Shown here: positions 1 through 12,900 of the stretch, in pieces
Position numbering within the stretch: the stretch's first letter is position 1
How the letters are laid out: each line of letters begins with the position of its first letter
Assembly: GCF_001039355.2 (NCBI RefSeq)
Contig: NW_019775470.1
Coordinates: 1 to 64,000 of the forward strand
Source of the DNA: Lingula anatina
Taxonomy: Eukaryota; Brachiopoda; Lingulata; Lingulida; Lingulidae
DNA length: 64,000 bases
Direction of reading: 5' to 3'
Made by a program: the position numbers and the translations under genes
The notes under the pieces: model-generated
What the model was told of the DNA's origin: nothing
What the model saw: only the letters and a program-made list of their open reading frames with translations
The model's database searches: none

Positions 1-221
1 TTTCTTCCAAAATTACCTTTTTTTGTAGGTTATTTTTCTAATTTCACCCTTTTCAGATCTGAGTCTTTTTATTTCAAGAAACGCTTGATATCTTGGAGAA
101 CACCCACACCCATCAGGCGAATTTCAATCAAATATCCTGATAGCCTAATTGATATATAAACTTTAATTCAATTTTCAAATTCAACTTAATTTCAACATTG
201 ATTCAACATTGAGGTGTCAAT

Positions 222-470
222 GTTAATTCAACATTGATACCTTACGGTTGATTCTACCTTGATGGTTCAACGTTGAGTCAACTTTCATAGTCAACGTCAT
301 ATCAACATAGTTTCAACGTTGACTGTCAACGTTGATTCAACATTGATACCTCAAGGTTGATTCAACCTTGATGGTTCAACGTTGAGTCAGCTTTCATAGT
401 CAACGTCATATCAACATTGTTTCAACATTGACCATCAACGTTAATTCAACATTGATTCAATGTTGATTTG
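222..470. repeat. 109-bp tandem repeat built of TCAACGTTGA palindromes
   Basis: Two near-identical 109-bp units start at 222 and 331, and a third partial unit starts at 440. Each is built from variants of TCAACGTTGA, which equals its own reverse complement, and of TCAACATTGA. The block ends at TTTGCCCGCTGGGT. It looks like a satellite-like or MITE-associated repeat in the region upstream of receptor A. Confidence 0.8.
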
Positions 471-609
471 CCCGCTGGGTTAGTGCCATTGGAAGTATTA
501 AAGGTGTGCTGATCATTGGATAAAGAATAATATGCCCATGGGATGAAGCTTGGTGAATAAGGTAATATTTACAGAGAAAGAAATTGCTTTTTTATGAAAT
601 TTATTATAG

Positions 610-652
610 ATGCTGATATAGAGTCGGCTCTACCACAGCTGTCAGTGCCCTA
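610..652 (+). pseudogene. Truncated duplicate of the first Ig exon of receptor A
   Basis: After a preserved TATAG acceptor, about 43 bp (GCTGATATAGA...CACAGCTGTCAGTGCC) match the start of the intact Ig exon at 1482. The copy then hits stop codons and loses all similarity. It is an exon 5' end duplicated with its acceptor. Confidence 0.7.
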
Positions 653-1353
653 TAGTCTATAAGGTGTTCCTCGATATCATTTCAAACCATTTCCATATTT
701 TTGCGAGTGTAATTACCGTTTATAGAATTTGTTAAAAGAAGGATAAATTAATAAATATTGAAGACCGCTAACCACGCTCAATGTGCCAAATGTTCGTTAA
801 TAGACAGTAAAAAAGCATAACTCTTTGCCTTTTCGGAACGATTTCTACCTTCTGTCAAGAATTGTATTGTGTTGGAGGTGACAGCGCAATGAGGTGAGAG
901 GGAGACCGTGTCCCTCTAGTGAGCAAATTACAAGGTAACGTGGCGGTCTTCATGTTTTCTTGTTGGTGAAACCATGATGTTTCAGTGAACATTGATAATA
1001 GTGTTGTAAAACTGTAAAATAATAATAATAAAAAAACAGGAACCAGCGACTTGTCAACTTATTAAAAACACCTTCTAACCAATAGGAAGGCGTATATATT
1101 GCCGGTGTAACGAAACTGAGGGTCAAAATAAATGGGAACCGGACTATATCATGGGAGACTCTCTGTCACGTTACACCGTTGATAAAGCTAATTTGATATT
1201 GACGTTTTGTAGGTATTGACTTGGTTCTTTAGCGGTGCTTACTCGATTCAAATTCCTGTGTGATAGTAAGTTGTTTGTAGATTTTTTATTCCCATCGGTT
1301 GAAAAGTTTATACTATTCATATCTGCCGACCACTTGTTCGAGGAGGTAGGGAT

Positions 1354-4300
1354 ATGTACATTAATATCGGGATGTACTGTTATCTGCTTATATTAATTTT
1401 TTTCAGTGAGTGGAATGTATGTATCCCCTATAATAATACGTATGATTTTAGAGACATGAGGTGGACATTTATATTACATAGGTGCTGATATAGATGTCGG
1501 TCCTTCCACAGCTGTCAGTGCCTCACTGGGGAAATCAGTTTCCATGTGGTGTAAAGTGAATACAGTCACTTCTGGGCTTTCTACAGAGTGGATCAGAGGG
1601 CCTATTGGTCTTACCTTACTGACACAAGATTGTGTTACTGTTAATACAACCAAGTACAGTGTTAACCCATGTGATCAGACCCACCACAACTTTACACTTG
1701 TTGTATCCAATGTGCAGTTCTCAGATGCTGGGAGATATGTATGTGGTCACAGTAGCATGAGTAGTGACAGGGTCACTGTGACAGTGATTGGTTAGTATAA
1801 TTGGAAATATCAAAGCTGTGCTGATCAATATTAAGCAGATCGGAATGAAGCTTAGTTTCATACTGTTGTGAAATATTTAATTCCATGTGGGTGTTTTTGA
1901 ATTTGAATACTTCAATCTGGCACGAAAAAGTTATGTTAAGTATAATCATAGGAATACCATAAGAAAATAGAACATATATTAATGGCATAATTATGAGCAT
2001 ATGCATTTAACCCTGACGTTTTGGCAAATATTTTTCTATAGACAGTTTTGAATCACAATTGTATTTAACATTAATATTTATTCTTTTCTTTCTTTCTTTG
2101 GTGGGGTTGGGGGCTGAAGAGGTTGAGATTGAAGCCACAAGGTAAAAAGTACGTTTTGAGAATAGATATGTTGTTTTGTTAATTCCAGCTACCCCACTGG
2201 GAACTCGTCTCCTTAATTCCACAGCAGATCTCAAGGTACCAGCTCAGCAGGCCACTACATTTCTGTGTGAGACCAAGGCGTATCCAGCAGCAACTGTTAC
2301 CTGGGAGATAGATGGCACAGCAGTGACATCTGGTGTCACACACATTAATTCACCAAGGGACGTCACCACACAGCTTATTACAACTAAAAGTACCCTGACG
2401 TACATGTTTCAAAAGACTCAGGGTTCAAAAACTGTCACCTGTAAGGCCAGTAATATTGCTTCTGGGTCAACTCCTGCAGTAGCCTCTGTGAATGTGGATA
2501 TCATCTGTAATTATAAAGTCTTGTGACTGTGAATAGGAGTATTTTGTGGTTTGATGTATAAGTAAAATGAATGACATCAAACTGAATATGCCACTGTACA
2601 TAATCATAATTTAGATAAAAACAGACACACATTGTATTACAGGTAAATATTCAGTTTCAAATATGTTTTCAACATATGTAACTGTGACAAATGTCCAGGC
2701 TGACCGCTGTGATATTTACCATTTATGTATTATCATTAATAAGATCTAACCGTATATTCTCATGCAGGGCCAGTTGAATCAGTCTCCCTAAACTGCACCA
2801 ATTCTACACTTCACCTAGAGGGCGCTACTGTATACTGTCAGTGTCAGACAGTTGGTGGAAATCCAGCAGGAATGGTAAAATGGACAGATGTCACAGCCAG
2901 ACCTTCTCCATATACACTTCCTATAGATGCTACCAGAGCCAGTAACCACAGGATATATAGATGTGAGGGCTTCAATGATGTTAACACAAATAGACCTTCT
3001 GCAGCTATTCAACTGAATGTGGCGTGTAAGTGATTGTATTTACATATAAGGATGGAATGAGCTTTTTGGTCGATTGGTGGCAGTCTATCTTCATACTTCA
3101 TACAACGTGTTAATTTTTTCTTCAACTGGACTAATTGTCATTATTCCTGGTTTGAAAATGATCACAAACTGATAAGTGTTGTATGTTAATTTGCATGTAC
3201 ATGTACGTAACAGGCTTAAAATGCATGCTGGCCACTTGCATAAAGGTTGAGGAACATGCACATATATATGCCTAGCTATACAATATTTTGTTATCCATTT
3301 GTCTGAAAGGTGAAAGTGTTGATACATAAGAGTGTACATTCATAATTCTGATGTTTACTATTTCCCTATGAATCTTACCATTTCAGATCCTCCCAGTAAC
3401 GTGGGTATAACATCAAACCCTGTGTCACCCCTCCTTGCTGACAGTACACCCACTTTAACTTGTGAGGCCAGTGATAAGGGGAATCCTGCACCAAACTACC
3501 GTTGGTGGAATTCAAGTAACAGCGCTATCACAGACGCAGAATCTGCTGGCAAATCAGTTATTACTGTAGGACTTTTAACAGACAGAGATAATGGACAGAT
3601 ATATCACTGTGAAGCCTCTAATTATTACACTGTAAACAAACCTTCCACCAGTCCTACTGCTGCATACACACTGAATGTGGAATGTGAGTATAGTGTGATA
3701 AACCTAATTATTTACGTGAAAAGGGTTGCTCCTTCGATAGTGGTATTGAATACACTGCAGGTGTGTACAAATGTTGAGAATGGCTTTGCATGTGTGTGTA
3801 AAAATGTTGAGAATGGCTTTGCATGTAGGGGGCCTATTTATTTTGTAGAATACCATAGTGGAATATATCTCTAGTGCTACAGTTAAATGTAATAGTAGGT
3901 ACAAATGCATTAAGGAACAATACTAACACTTAAACAGCAACACTTCAAAAACCTTAGGTGAATACATAGTGTTGTAATATGTGCCTGAATCTTGATGTGG
4001 CGCGTCTTGGTCACGTGAGTTTGTACAGCGGGAAATTGTGTGATGCGCCATGTCAGGTGAATGATACTATGCAACGTTTCTACCACAATAATTTCATATG
4101 AAACTGTTTTTTTTTATTCATGATTTATCAAATTACATCGAATCACAACAATAGCTTCTGTTTATGTTACAGTTAACCCCTTCGTATCAATCCGAGCATC
4201 GCCAAATAGTACAGTGAAAGAAGGAGATGATGTGACCTTGACCTGTGATGTAACCAAAGCCAACCCAACAGTTACTAGCTATGTTTGGAGTAGAACTCGA

Positions 4301-7300
4301 GACATAAACAATGGCGTCCATACCCAGGCCACATATACCATTAATCAGATACAGGTGGAGCAGAATGGGACATACACGTGTTATGCCACAGCACAGTCCA
4401 GTCGTCATGGCAACCTGGTCGGAGAGAGCAGTGTGACTTTGACAGTTCAATGTTAGTATAATAAACCTTCGGTTGCAAAGGTTCTTATTGGTGGTAGATT
4501 GGCCACACGGGGGACTAAGTTCCGTAGAAATAACGACGAGGGAAATTATTCAGCTCGCAAAACATTACTTGCACGATAAGTGCATGTACCACTTCTACCC
4601 TTTCATGTTGTAGGCCTAATGTATGATAAACAATCACACATAGGGGAACGGTGGATTAAGAGATATTCCTTTGTTGCTTTCATTTACTCTGAATATTTAC
4701 AACATAAGTAACATCATAAGTAACATCATGTTTGTTATTTCATGTCCTTAAAATAATTTCAGATAGACCAACAGTCACGGTAACACTTAAGGGTAATCCG
4801 GTGGCAGTGACCGAGGGGGATGACGTCACGTTTCAATGTGCTGCACATGGCAATCCTCCTGTATATACGGATTATAAGTGGACACATATTACATTTGGTA
4901 GTCCTGAGTCTCAAGAAATGTCAACTGGGAGAGAGTTGGTGTTGTCACGTGTCACATATCTAGACAACGGTGAATACGTTTGCAGTGTTAGAAACAGCGT
5001 AGGACAAGGGCTGGGAAGGAAGAGGCTGGACGTATTGTGTAAGTATAGACGTTATAATAGGATATGATATCGGACAACCATATATGAATGGAGTATATGG
5101 TATCCTTATGTTCTACGAGTACATCTAAAAAAGCAATGTGAATATAATTTGACAGTAAAAATGGATTAAATATAAATGCATTTTCAATAAAACGTTAAAT
5201 ATTTAGATATCAGTGCATGATTGTTTGATAAAACTTATTTCAGATTCACCAAGCATCGCGGTGGAATCACGTATAGTTGCTGCATCTATCGGCAAACCAG
5301 CAATATTGTCCATCTCAGTTTCGGCCAACCCAGCCAATGCTTCGTTTACCTGGAAGAAGAGTAACGGTGATAAGAAATTGCCTGTTGTAGGCGGTATTGT
5401 CCTTACTGGTCCAAGTTCATTGAAAAGTAAACTGTTTATTCCCAGTGTACAAGGAAGTGATTACGGACAGTATGTGTGTACAGTTTCACACACAGTGGCT
5501 AGCCGGGAATTTACTTTTGAGATCAGACCAAAAGGTACATGAAAATAATTCTTTGACAGTGTCAGTTATATCTTGCGTGAATCCAACCAGCACAAGTTCT
5601 TTTTAATTCACATGATTTTTACACGCTAGGTTCGATATCCATGAACACGTATCACCTTACCTTTTTATTAATATCAGATCCCCCAGAAAGGCCCACAGAC
5701 TTCAGGATATCAAGCTGGACACCAGCACATATTTGTTAGGCAATACTCTCATGTACATGTATGTTTGTATACTGTATTCAGTACCCGTGACTACATTTTT
5801 TCTTTATATTTTAATTGATGCCAGGACCCCCAGAAAGACCCACAGACTTCAGGATATTAAGCTGGACATCAGTATCAGTCACATTAGCCTGGGTGTCCGG
5901 GTTTAACGGAGGCAGTAATCAGTCATTTCACATTCAGTACAAGGAAACGTCTAGAACTCGGTGGCAAAAGGATGATCAACTCGTCGTCTCTGATCCCGGT
6001 TACATGAAGACATCCAAGGCAAAAGTGCCCGACCTCAACCCAGCCACGTCGTATGATTTTCGTTTAGTTTCTATCAACAAACACCCGTCCACCAACAGCA
6101 GTGGTTTTACTGGAGCTTTTACACAGAAAACAAAAGGTATTTTTTGTTGTTTAAACGAGCATGTCCAAAAGCAAGAACGTGGCTTTGGATAATTTCAGAA
6201 ACAGTGCCTAATCACATGATTTATGGTCCATTCCTCACATCTATCAAACTATGAGGCAATTAAGAGTGTGTCTTTACTGCTAGACATTGAAGAAGTTGTT
6301 AAATAAAATATTTAAGTATACATGCAAATATTCTCAGTTAATCGTGGAACAATACGTCTTGTATTCTGTGAAGTAATACCTACTGTGTCGTGTTTTTTTT
6401 TCAGCCAGACCCAAAGTCCTAGATGCTAAATTATCCGTCTCCATCACGCCCACTGTGGCTACCGTCAGTTGGACAATATCGAGTGGAATCGAGGACATCA
6501 CCAGCTACGTGGTTAAATACTGTGAGAGAGGCACCGTGGTTTGTAACAGGCAGAGGGTGACAAACCGCACAGCTACATCCATCGTTATAACACTAGATGA
6601 CGGATTCCAGGACTACACGTTCTCACTGTTGATTTATGAAGAAGATGATCTGGTTAAGGTTTTAGATCAACCCACATCAGGTGAGAGCGGTGTCAAAAAC
6701 GTGAACTTACTAAAGCAAAGTGATTGCTTTACGAAAAGTGCAATTGTCAAAATAATTGTTTCAATTCATTGTTCGATAGCCAGAAATTTCCTTCTATTTA
6801 ACAAGTTGGCAAATTAACCGTCTACTCAAACATAAAAACGTAACACTCTTTTTTATGTTGAAAAAGCTGATATCTACATGTGCAAAACTGTAATCTGATA
6901 GCATAATTATTAAAAGACAATTACGGTTGTATTTAATAACTGTTATTTATCAAAAGACTTGCATTGTGTATACAGAGCCATCCCAAGTCCAGTTTCAAGT
7001 GGGCGTGATAGTTGGCATTGTGGTTGCTGTACTCGTGTTGCTCATATTGGCTGTAATAACTACAATTGTTATTCGTCGCTTTAGAAAGTCGAAAAGTGGA
7101 AGTGGTTAGTTTAATTTTCTTTTGTCAGTTCAGTATAAATCATATATTTTAGTTACAGAACAAGCGACAGCTTGAGAATATATTGTACCGCAAAATGTCT
7201 CAGTTCAGAAAACATTGAAAAAAGCGTTTTATCGCATAACTAGAATAGAAGTTGTGTAAAAATTCATGGAAAGATTCATCACGTAAAAATACAATTTGAC

Positions 7301-7793
7301 AGTTCTAATTTATTCCAAACCATTTAGAGGTAGCTAACCGAGAGACAGCAGCGGCAGGTGGGATAACTGAAATGAAGAACCTAAACTCTCAACCGCAAGT
7401 GGTGAGTGGAATGTGAGCTTTAGTGTTTGAAAACAAGGCTGTGTTCGGTGTTTCCGTTGTAAGACGGTGTTTCTACAGTCAATGCCAATGTTAAGATGTT
7501 GGTATGGCTGTCAGACTGTTGTAGACATTGGTGATTTCATAATACCGAACGTGTTTTCGTCATTTAACATGTTTTGGTATTTTATTTTCTCTCGTGAGTA
7601 TCTGTTACAAATATGCCACAAGCTGTTCATTTTTCTTAAGGTTAATGGCTATCCATTTCCGTGCTTTTAGCAATCAACCTTAATGTTTCAGAGGCCCCCG
7701 GCCACGGAAAGCAGCATCTATGAAGTTCCTGACCATCAAGCAAATCAAACACCAATCTACACAGATCTACAGCCCCCTAGTGATACACGATGA
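1354..7793 (+). CDS. IgSF type I receptor A: 7 Ig + 2 FN3 + TM + phosphotyrosine-type tail
   Basis: Exons read as 1354-1405, 1482-1790, 2189-2506, 2768-3025, 3387-3683, 4173-4451, 4763-5038, 5244-5534, 5825-6136, 6405-6680, 6976-7104, 7328-7401, 7692-7793 (990 aa). All have AG/GT borders, extracellular exons are phase 1-1, and the frame is open throughout. Exon 1 gives a signal peptide (MYINIGMYCYLLILIFF). Exons 2-8 are one Ig domain each, with Cys...Trp...Y-x-C cores such as GRYVCGH, GTYTCYA and GEYVCSV; the seventh lacks the first Cys. Exons 9-10 are FN3. Exon 11 holds the membrane helix (VGVIVGIVVAVLVLLILAVI) and a basic stop-transfer RRFRKSK. The tail has SIYEVP (YxxP, Crk/Nck SH2 type) and PIYTDL. 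Nephrin/hemicentin-like adhesion or immune-type receptors are family analogues, and the ligand is unknown. It is tail to tail with a paralogue. The signal-peptide exon is the least certain part. Confidence 0.85.
3762..3826. repeat. 33-bp tandem duplication in an intron
   Basis: ATGTTGAGAATGGCTTTGCA occurs at 3771 and again at 3804, a direct 33-bp duplication in the intron after the fourth Ig exon of receptor A. Confidence 0.75.
5678..5735 (+). pseudogene. Truncated duplicate of the first FN3 exon of receptor A
   Basis: After a TATCAG acceptor, about 55 bp repeat the start of the intact FN3 exon at 5825 (CCCCCAGAAAG...CCCACAGACTTCAGGATAT) with few changes, then end in TAG. The original lies 147 bp downstream. 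This is a second case in one gene of an exon 5' end duplicated with its acceptor. Confidence 0.75.
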
Positions 7794-7886
7794 GTCCTGA
7801 CAAGAAATGTTAATAGCGGTAGTGAACGTGCATACTTCTAGTGTGTGAACATTGTTTTTCTTTTCCCGATGATTTGGCGACACTAA

Positions 7887-7892
7887 AATAAA
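7887..7892 (+). terminator. Candidate polyadenylation signal of receptor A
   Basis: AATAAA lies about 95 bp past the TGA at 7791-7793 in AT-rich sequence. Position and motif fit; cleavage is not shown. Confidence 0.45.
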
Positions 7893-8126
7893 TATCAGCA
7901 GACTTCCTTTGCTAGATGAAAATCGGTAAAACTTCGAATATTTAGAATCTGTCTACTTTCAATAAGATATCATTTTTTTGCCAATAACTATAGATAGCAT
8001 TTTGTCTTTTTTATAAAAAAATGTATATATTCCTATCATTTAACACTACTGTACATAAAATCCTATTGCCACGCCATTATAAATACTGAATGTGCACATG
8101 AAATAAGAACATACCCCATCTAATGC

Positions 8127-8158
8127 CTTTCTCCTAACTTTTTTTCGTTAGGAGAAAG
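8127..8158. repeat. Perfect 12-bp-stem hairpin
   Basis: CTTTCTCCTAAC (8127-8138) and its exact complement GTTAGGAGAAAG (8147-8158) flank an 8-nt T-rich loop. It lies between the 3' ends of the two convergent receptor genes. Confidence 0.7.
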
Positions 8159-8236
8159 AAATAATTTTGTATTCTGTTTGTATTGTATTTTGTTTGTAGA
8201 GTATACATGGATTTTAGACTCCAAATGAATAAATGT

Positions 8237-8243
8237 ATTATTA

Positions 8244-8279
<36 letters not shown>
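8237..8279. repeat. (ATT)n microsatellite
   Basis: About 14 ATT units with one interruption, directly after GAATAAATGTATTATTATC. Such tails often end non-LTR inserts. Confidence 0.85.
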
Positions 8280-8280
<1 letters not shown>

Positions 8281-8614
8281 AAAGAGAACACAGTAGTGAG
8301 CGATTAAAAGCCAGTATTCAAAGCAAAGCATTTTCTCCCCTGTAGACATATGGTGTCTTCGTTTCTTTATTCTGTCTATCTGCAAGCTAAATCATATGGG
8401 GCCCTTAAGTAAAGCCTACAGTGAGCAGTGTCGTGGGAAAGAGAGGTTTGGCGTTATGTGATAAGACATATGATAACCTTAGCTCAAGAAATAGTTGCGC
8501 TTTATAAGGAGCTGACTTGCTTTGAGTCACTTCTATGATACATATGGTTGTGTAAATATGGAAGATAAGAGAAATATTATGAACGTGTGTGTTTATATAT
8601 ATACCTATGTGTGC

Positions 8615-8616
<2 letters not shown>

Positions 8617-8656
<40 letters not shown>
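8617..8656. repeat. (GA)n microsatellite
   Basis: About 20 uninterrupted GA units in the intergenic space. Confidence 0.9.
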
Positions 8657-8660
<4 letters not shown>

Positions 8661-9946
8661 AACGAGCAAGGGGAAAAGAGGAAGATAAATGATAGTGTCA
8701 CGTACATGTATTACACATCCAGACAGTTGGAGGGAGATATAATGTCTTACTCTGTATTAAACTTGTGAATACACTTTATTCGTGTCAGTAAAATACAGAA
8801 GATTTGAACGTAAATGCACAGCCCACACAAATGTTAGAGCCTTCAAGTTTTTCATTCTCTTGTTTCAATGACCGCAAAACCACTTTCGTAAGGGGCTGTG
8901 CTGCAGTAAACAAAAATAAGGCTTCTTTTCATCTTTCTGAATTAATGTAGATAACCAAATCATATTTCCTCAGTTCTATCACTTCTTATTAAACAATATT
9001 TTTCTACAAGTAGTTTTAAGTAAAATTAACACCGCTGTGAAAAAAAAAGACTAAAAAATTCTGTTTGTGAAAATTCTGTAGAGAAAAAGGGTTTATCTTT
9101 CACTGTACTTTAATCAATAATTTCATAGATATTGACAAAAGGATATATATACCGGTAATCTATAAATTTGATTGAGTATTTAGAATCTGCATTAATATCT
9201 ATATATTCCCTATAGAGAATATACATACAGGATGGAAATCGCGGTAAAAAGTGTTTGCAACTTGCCTCTGATAATCAGATAGAATTTCATATACATTTTA
9301 TCATCTCAAGAACAGAAGGCTGCATCACGTTGAAAAAACTTTAGTGTAACTGTGCATATTCTAAAAGATATACGCAGGGATTATGCACACAGAATTTATA
9401 ATGTAAAAGAGGATATACGTTTAGTTCAGCTGTTACATTTCGCGCTCAATAAAAATAAAACGCATTTGTTTAAATAATATAAACACACGAGTCCATCGAC
9501 CTAAAATTTAAAGTAGGTGAAATAAAGGTAGAATAATATGTGATAAACTAGGTAGAATATGTGATATACTGGAATATACTACGTGCCACATCAACATTTT
9601 GATATACTAGAATAGACTCAAAAGTGAACAATAAACGAATAAAATCCACGAAGAAACTGTTTTACAGTTGTAAATGTCACATTAAGCTGCAATGAAAAAG
9701 AGTAGGTATATACCTAAGAGTCAAACAGCTACAGTGGTAAATAATCAAGATGCAACAACTAATTGTAAATTGAGTAAAACTCCATGTATGTTTAACGTTA
9801 ACTAACCGACAAAAGTTTTATTAATTTTTTTTTTTTTTCATTTTCCGTTTTTCACCCTTTGCCTTTTAGTTGCAGCTATAGAGTAGTCACTTTTTGCTTA
9901 TAAGCTGCACATAGAATATTCACTTTAGTTTCTTGAAAGGGGATCT

Positions 9947-12900
9947 TTAGTGGGACACGGGCGGGGCTTTCTTGTTAAAATCAATTGTTCCGTATTCAAC
10001 GGCGTCATTGGTCCGGATGATGTCGTCTTTTTTGTCCTTGGCCGAGGTGGGTCTTGAAAACGTGAGGTCAGCGTACACCGTGCCGTCTGGACCGACTGCC
10101 TGCGTAAGACAAAGTTAGAAAGGTTGTAATCGTGATTAAGCCACGACGAAACAAGAAATAAATGATGCAAAAGGACAGTTTACGATAGAAATATTCCACA
10201 TGCTGTTAATGATTGCCCTGCACGTAGTTAATAAAAAGCGAGTTCACTTTTGATACTAACACTTGAAACGTTATCATCATAGACAATAGAGACCTATAGC
10301 ACAGTGATACATGGTACAATAACATTTATTAAACATTACGTAATGATACATCTCATGAAATGTGTGAAGAGATGTGTGAAGCAAGATCTCAACAGGGAGA
10401 AACTGCAATGTTCCGCCTGCTTACCAAAGGGGCGTACAAAAGATATATTTAATAAAGTTCACCTTTTCTACTCGTACGTTTTAGATAAACCCTGTCAAAT
10501 GTGTTTAGTAACACTGAACTGATAAGATATGTCTGAAACCCTGTCACACTTAATGAGAGATAAAGGTATAAAACTGATTGTTTGTGTTTGGTTTATCTAT
10601 ATTCACATTTTATTAGATCTGCTTAAATAAATTGACGCTCTAATTTAAGCAGAATGCACTCAACACATGTAGGAAAGTTTTGGAAATAGCCGAATTTTGA
10701 GTTGTAAAATACACCAAGGCGTAACCATGATGTACATCGCAAACATTAACATGTTTAAATTATTTGGTAAGCTTTCACGGATTAAAATAAGTAAGGCAAC
10801 TATGTTTCAGAAAATTGTTAAACTGAGCAGCCTTTACTTTTTAATGGATACACTCAAATGCACAATGGAACAAGCAATGGAAAGCTGGATAAATTTCATG
10901 GAGGGCAAATTCATGCAAAATTCGATACCTGTTGTGCTGTATGATGCACCGGCCAGTATTGGTGAATTAAAGACCTTTCGTACGTACAGGTCACTTAATG
11001 TATACTCTCTTTAATATAATTGACCAATCAATTTGACCTGAAAAGACCATGTCAAACACCTGGCAAGTTTGAAGACGGTACAGTATTAGACACCTTATCG
11101 CACAGAACACGACCTTTGAGTCAGCTAAGGTCGTGTAAATGTAACATCTGTACACTCTTCAGGTGTGAACGTTTGATACACGCACCATGGAAACAACGGC
11201 TATGTCTTCATGTAGCCGACACGAATATATTTCCAGTCTTGGATGCATTGGCGTAATACTAACCCATGTGTTTAATGCAAAAGCAGTTAGCATCTTAACC
11301 TTTCAGAGGAAAAATGAAAAAAAAAACACACCCTTCTATTGGTTATATATGAACCTTTGCTGTCAAAGTATACATAGCATGATTATTATTTTACCTGCCC
11401 TGTACTATACTCCGTGACGTCAGAATCGGGTCCTCTGCTGAAGTGAATTTCGTTGGAGGTTTCTAGGGCTGGGTTGGACACTCCATTTGACCCTACATGC
11501 CTGGTATCAGCAACCAGGGAACTATAACGTATAAAATAATGTCTCGTCCATTGTTTTCACGTAGTAGAATTAAATACATTGGCATTTCTCATATACAGAC
11601 TTTTCAGTAAGCTGCAGTATTATAGGGACCAGAGTAATGTAATTTACAATACTTTGTTTTCATTTCTATTCGTTGTTTTTTTTTCTGATTTCTTGGTTAA
11701 AGAATCTGTTGCAAACTCGAAAAGGAGTATACTGTGACGCATCTGTAATAAATAATTTTATGCAAGGATAACTATTTAATCACTTTATTTTAACTTAATC
11801 AACAAAACGTTGAAACAATGTTAATGTTCATGGTAATAAAGTTGGCTAAAAATTATTACTTAATATTCAGACACTTACTTTCGAAGTCCCCTCAACTCCA
11901 TCCTTGCATCTGAAAATTCATCAGAACATAAATGGAACATATATGGTAAATATGTTTTTTTTTCGACTAGTTACAGCTGAGCATATTGAGCATATCTTAA
12001 TTTTGCTGGCCTGCAGCAAATATATTCATCCTTTGTGTTTTGTATATGTTTGTGGAATAAAACGCTGATTTTTTTCATTTATTGACAACCACTATTGAAA
12101 TTGTTGTTTACCTCCAAACGTTAGAGGGTTATCAGGAGCATCTTCATCCTGGACAGACATCGGAGGAAAACAGTAACTCTTTTAATAAATTATTTAATGT
12201 GTTTATTGTTTATTTATTCAAGTTAAAAAAAAATCACATACCGCTTGCTGTCTGTCTTCTTTTTAGATAAATCCCTCCTGCAATGATGGCAATCATTACC
12301 AACGCAGCTCCGACACTTAACGCGATGATGATTGTGGTCGTTTGATCGGGGTGCTCTGTTGGCTGTACAGCTGGAATTTTATAAACGTACTTTAAGTGTG
12401 CATTACTCTCAAAAGGCTATTCTCTATATAAGTAGATCTACAAAGAACGTCTGGTCCAATATCCTTGACTAAACAAACCCATTGTATAACCTGTAGCAGT
12501 CAGGCATATGTGTAAAAAATAAATAAGCAAAAGCTAGTGTAAATACAAAAAAGCATTTTGTGTGAATCTCCTATAGCTATTGACATCAGATGTAACTGAA
12601 TACCCTTTTTAAGATTTTTTTGGAAAGTCTCACATTAAAACATTTGATGGTCCTGTATATTATGCTGGCATGAAATGATATACATGTATGTATACTCACT
12701 ATTTTGTGTTCTCTTTTGAGATTCCACCACCACATCTTCACCTTGGTATATAAGTAAGCGAAACTCGTAGTCAAATGTGGGGTTAATGGAGAACTTCGTC
12801 GACAGTGACGTTTTATCGGAGATATCGTGGACCCAGCATTCTTGTGGGTCTGCTCCAACTACACAGTATTTTATAGCTAGTGAAGAATATTCCCCTGTAG

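Larger units (their letters stand above)
1..1353. other. Upstream flank of receptor A
   Basis: No coding region is recognised apart from the decayed exon fragment near 610. The stretch holds the 109-bp tandem repeat and AT-rich sequence. The promoter of receptor A is expected in the last few hundred bases, but no clear core element was identified. Confidence 0.5.
7894..9946. other. Intergenic space between convergent receptors A and B
   Basis: No gene is supported. It holds a perfect hairpin (8127-8158), an ATT microsatellite (8237-8279) that could be the tail of an old non-LTR insert, a GA microsatellite (8617-8656), and AT-rich sequence expected to include both 3' UTRs. Confidence 0.55.

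Noticed and set aside
10697-11014. A 105-codon plus-strand frame in the long intron of receptor B
   Set aside because: No domain, no splice context, AT-rich composition, and it sits between two well-supported antisense exons.
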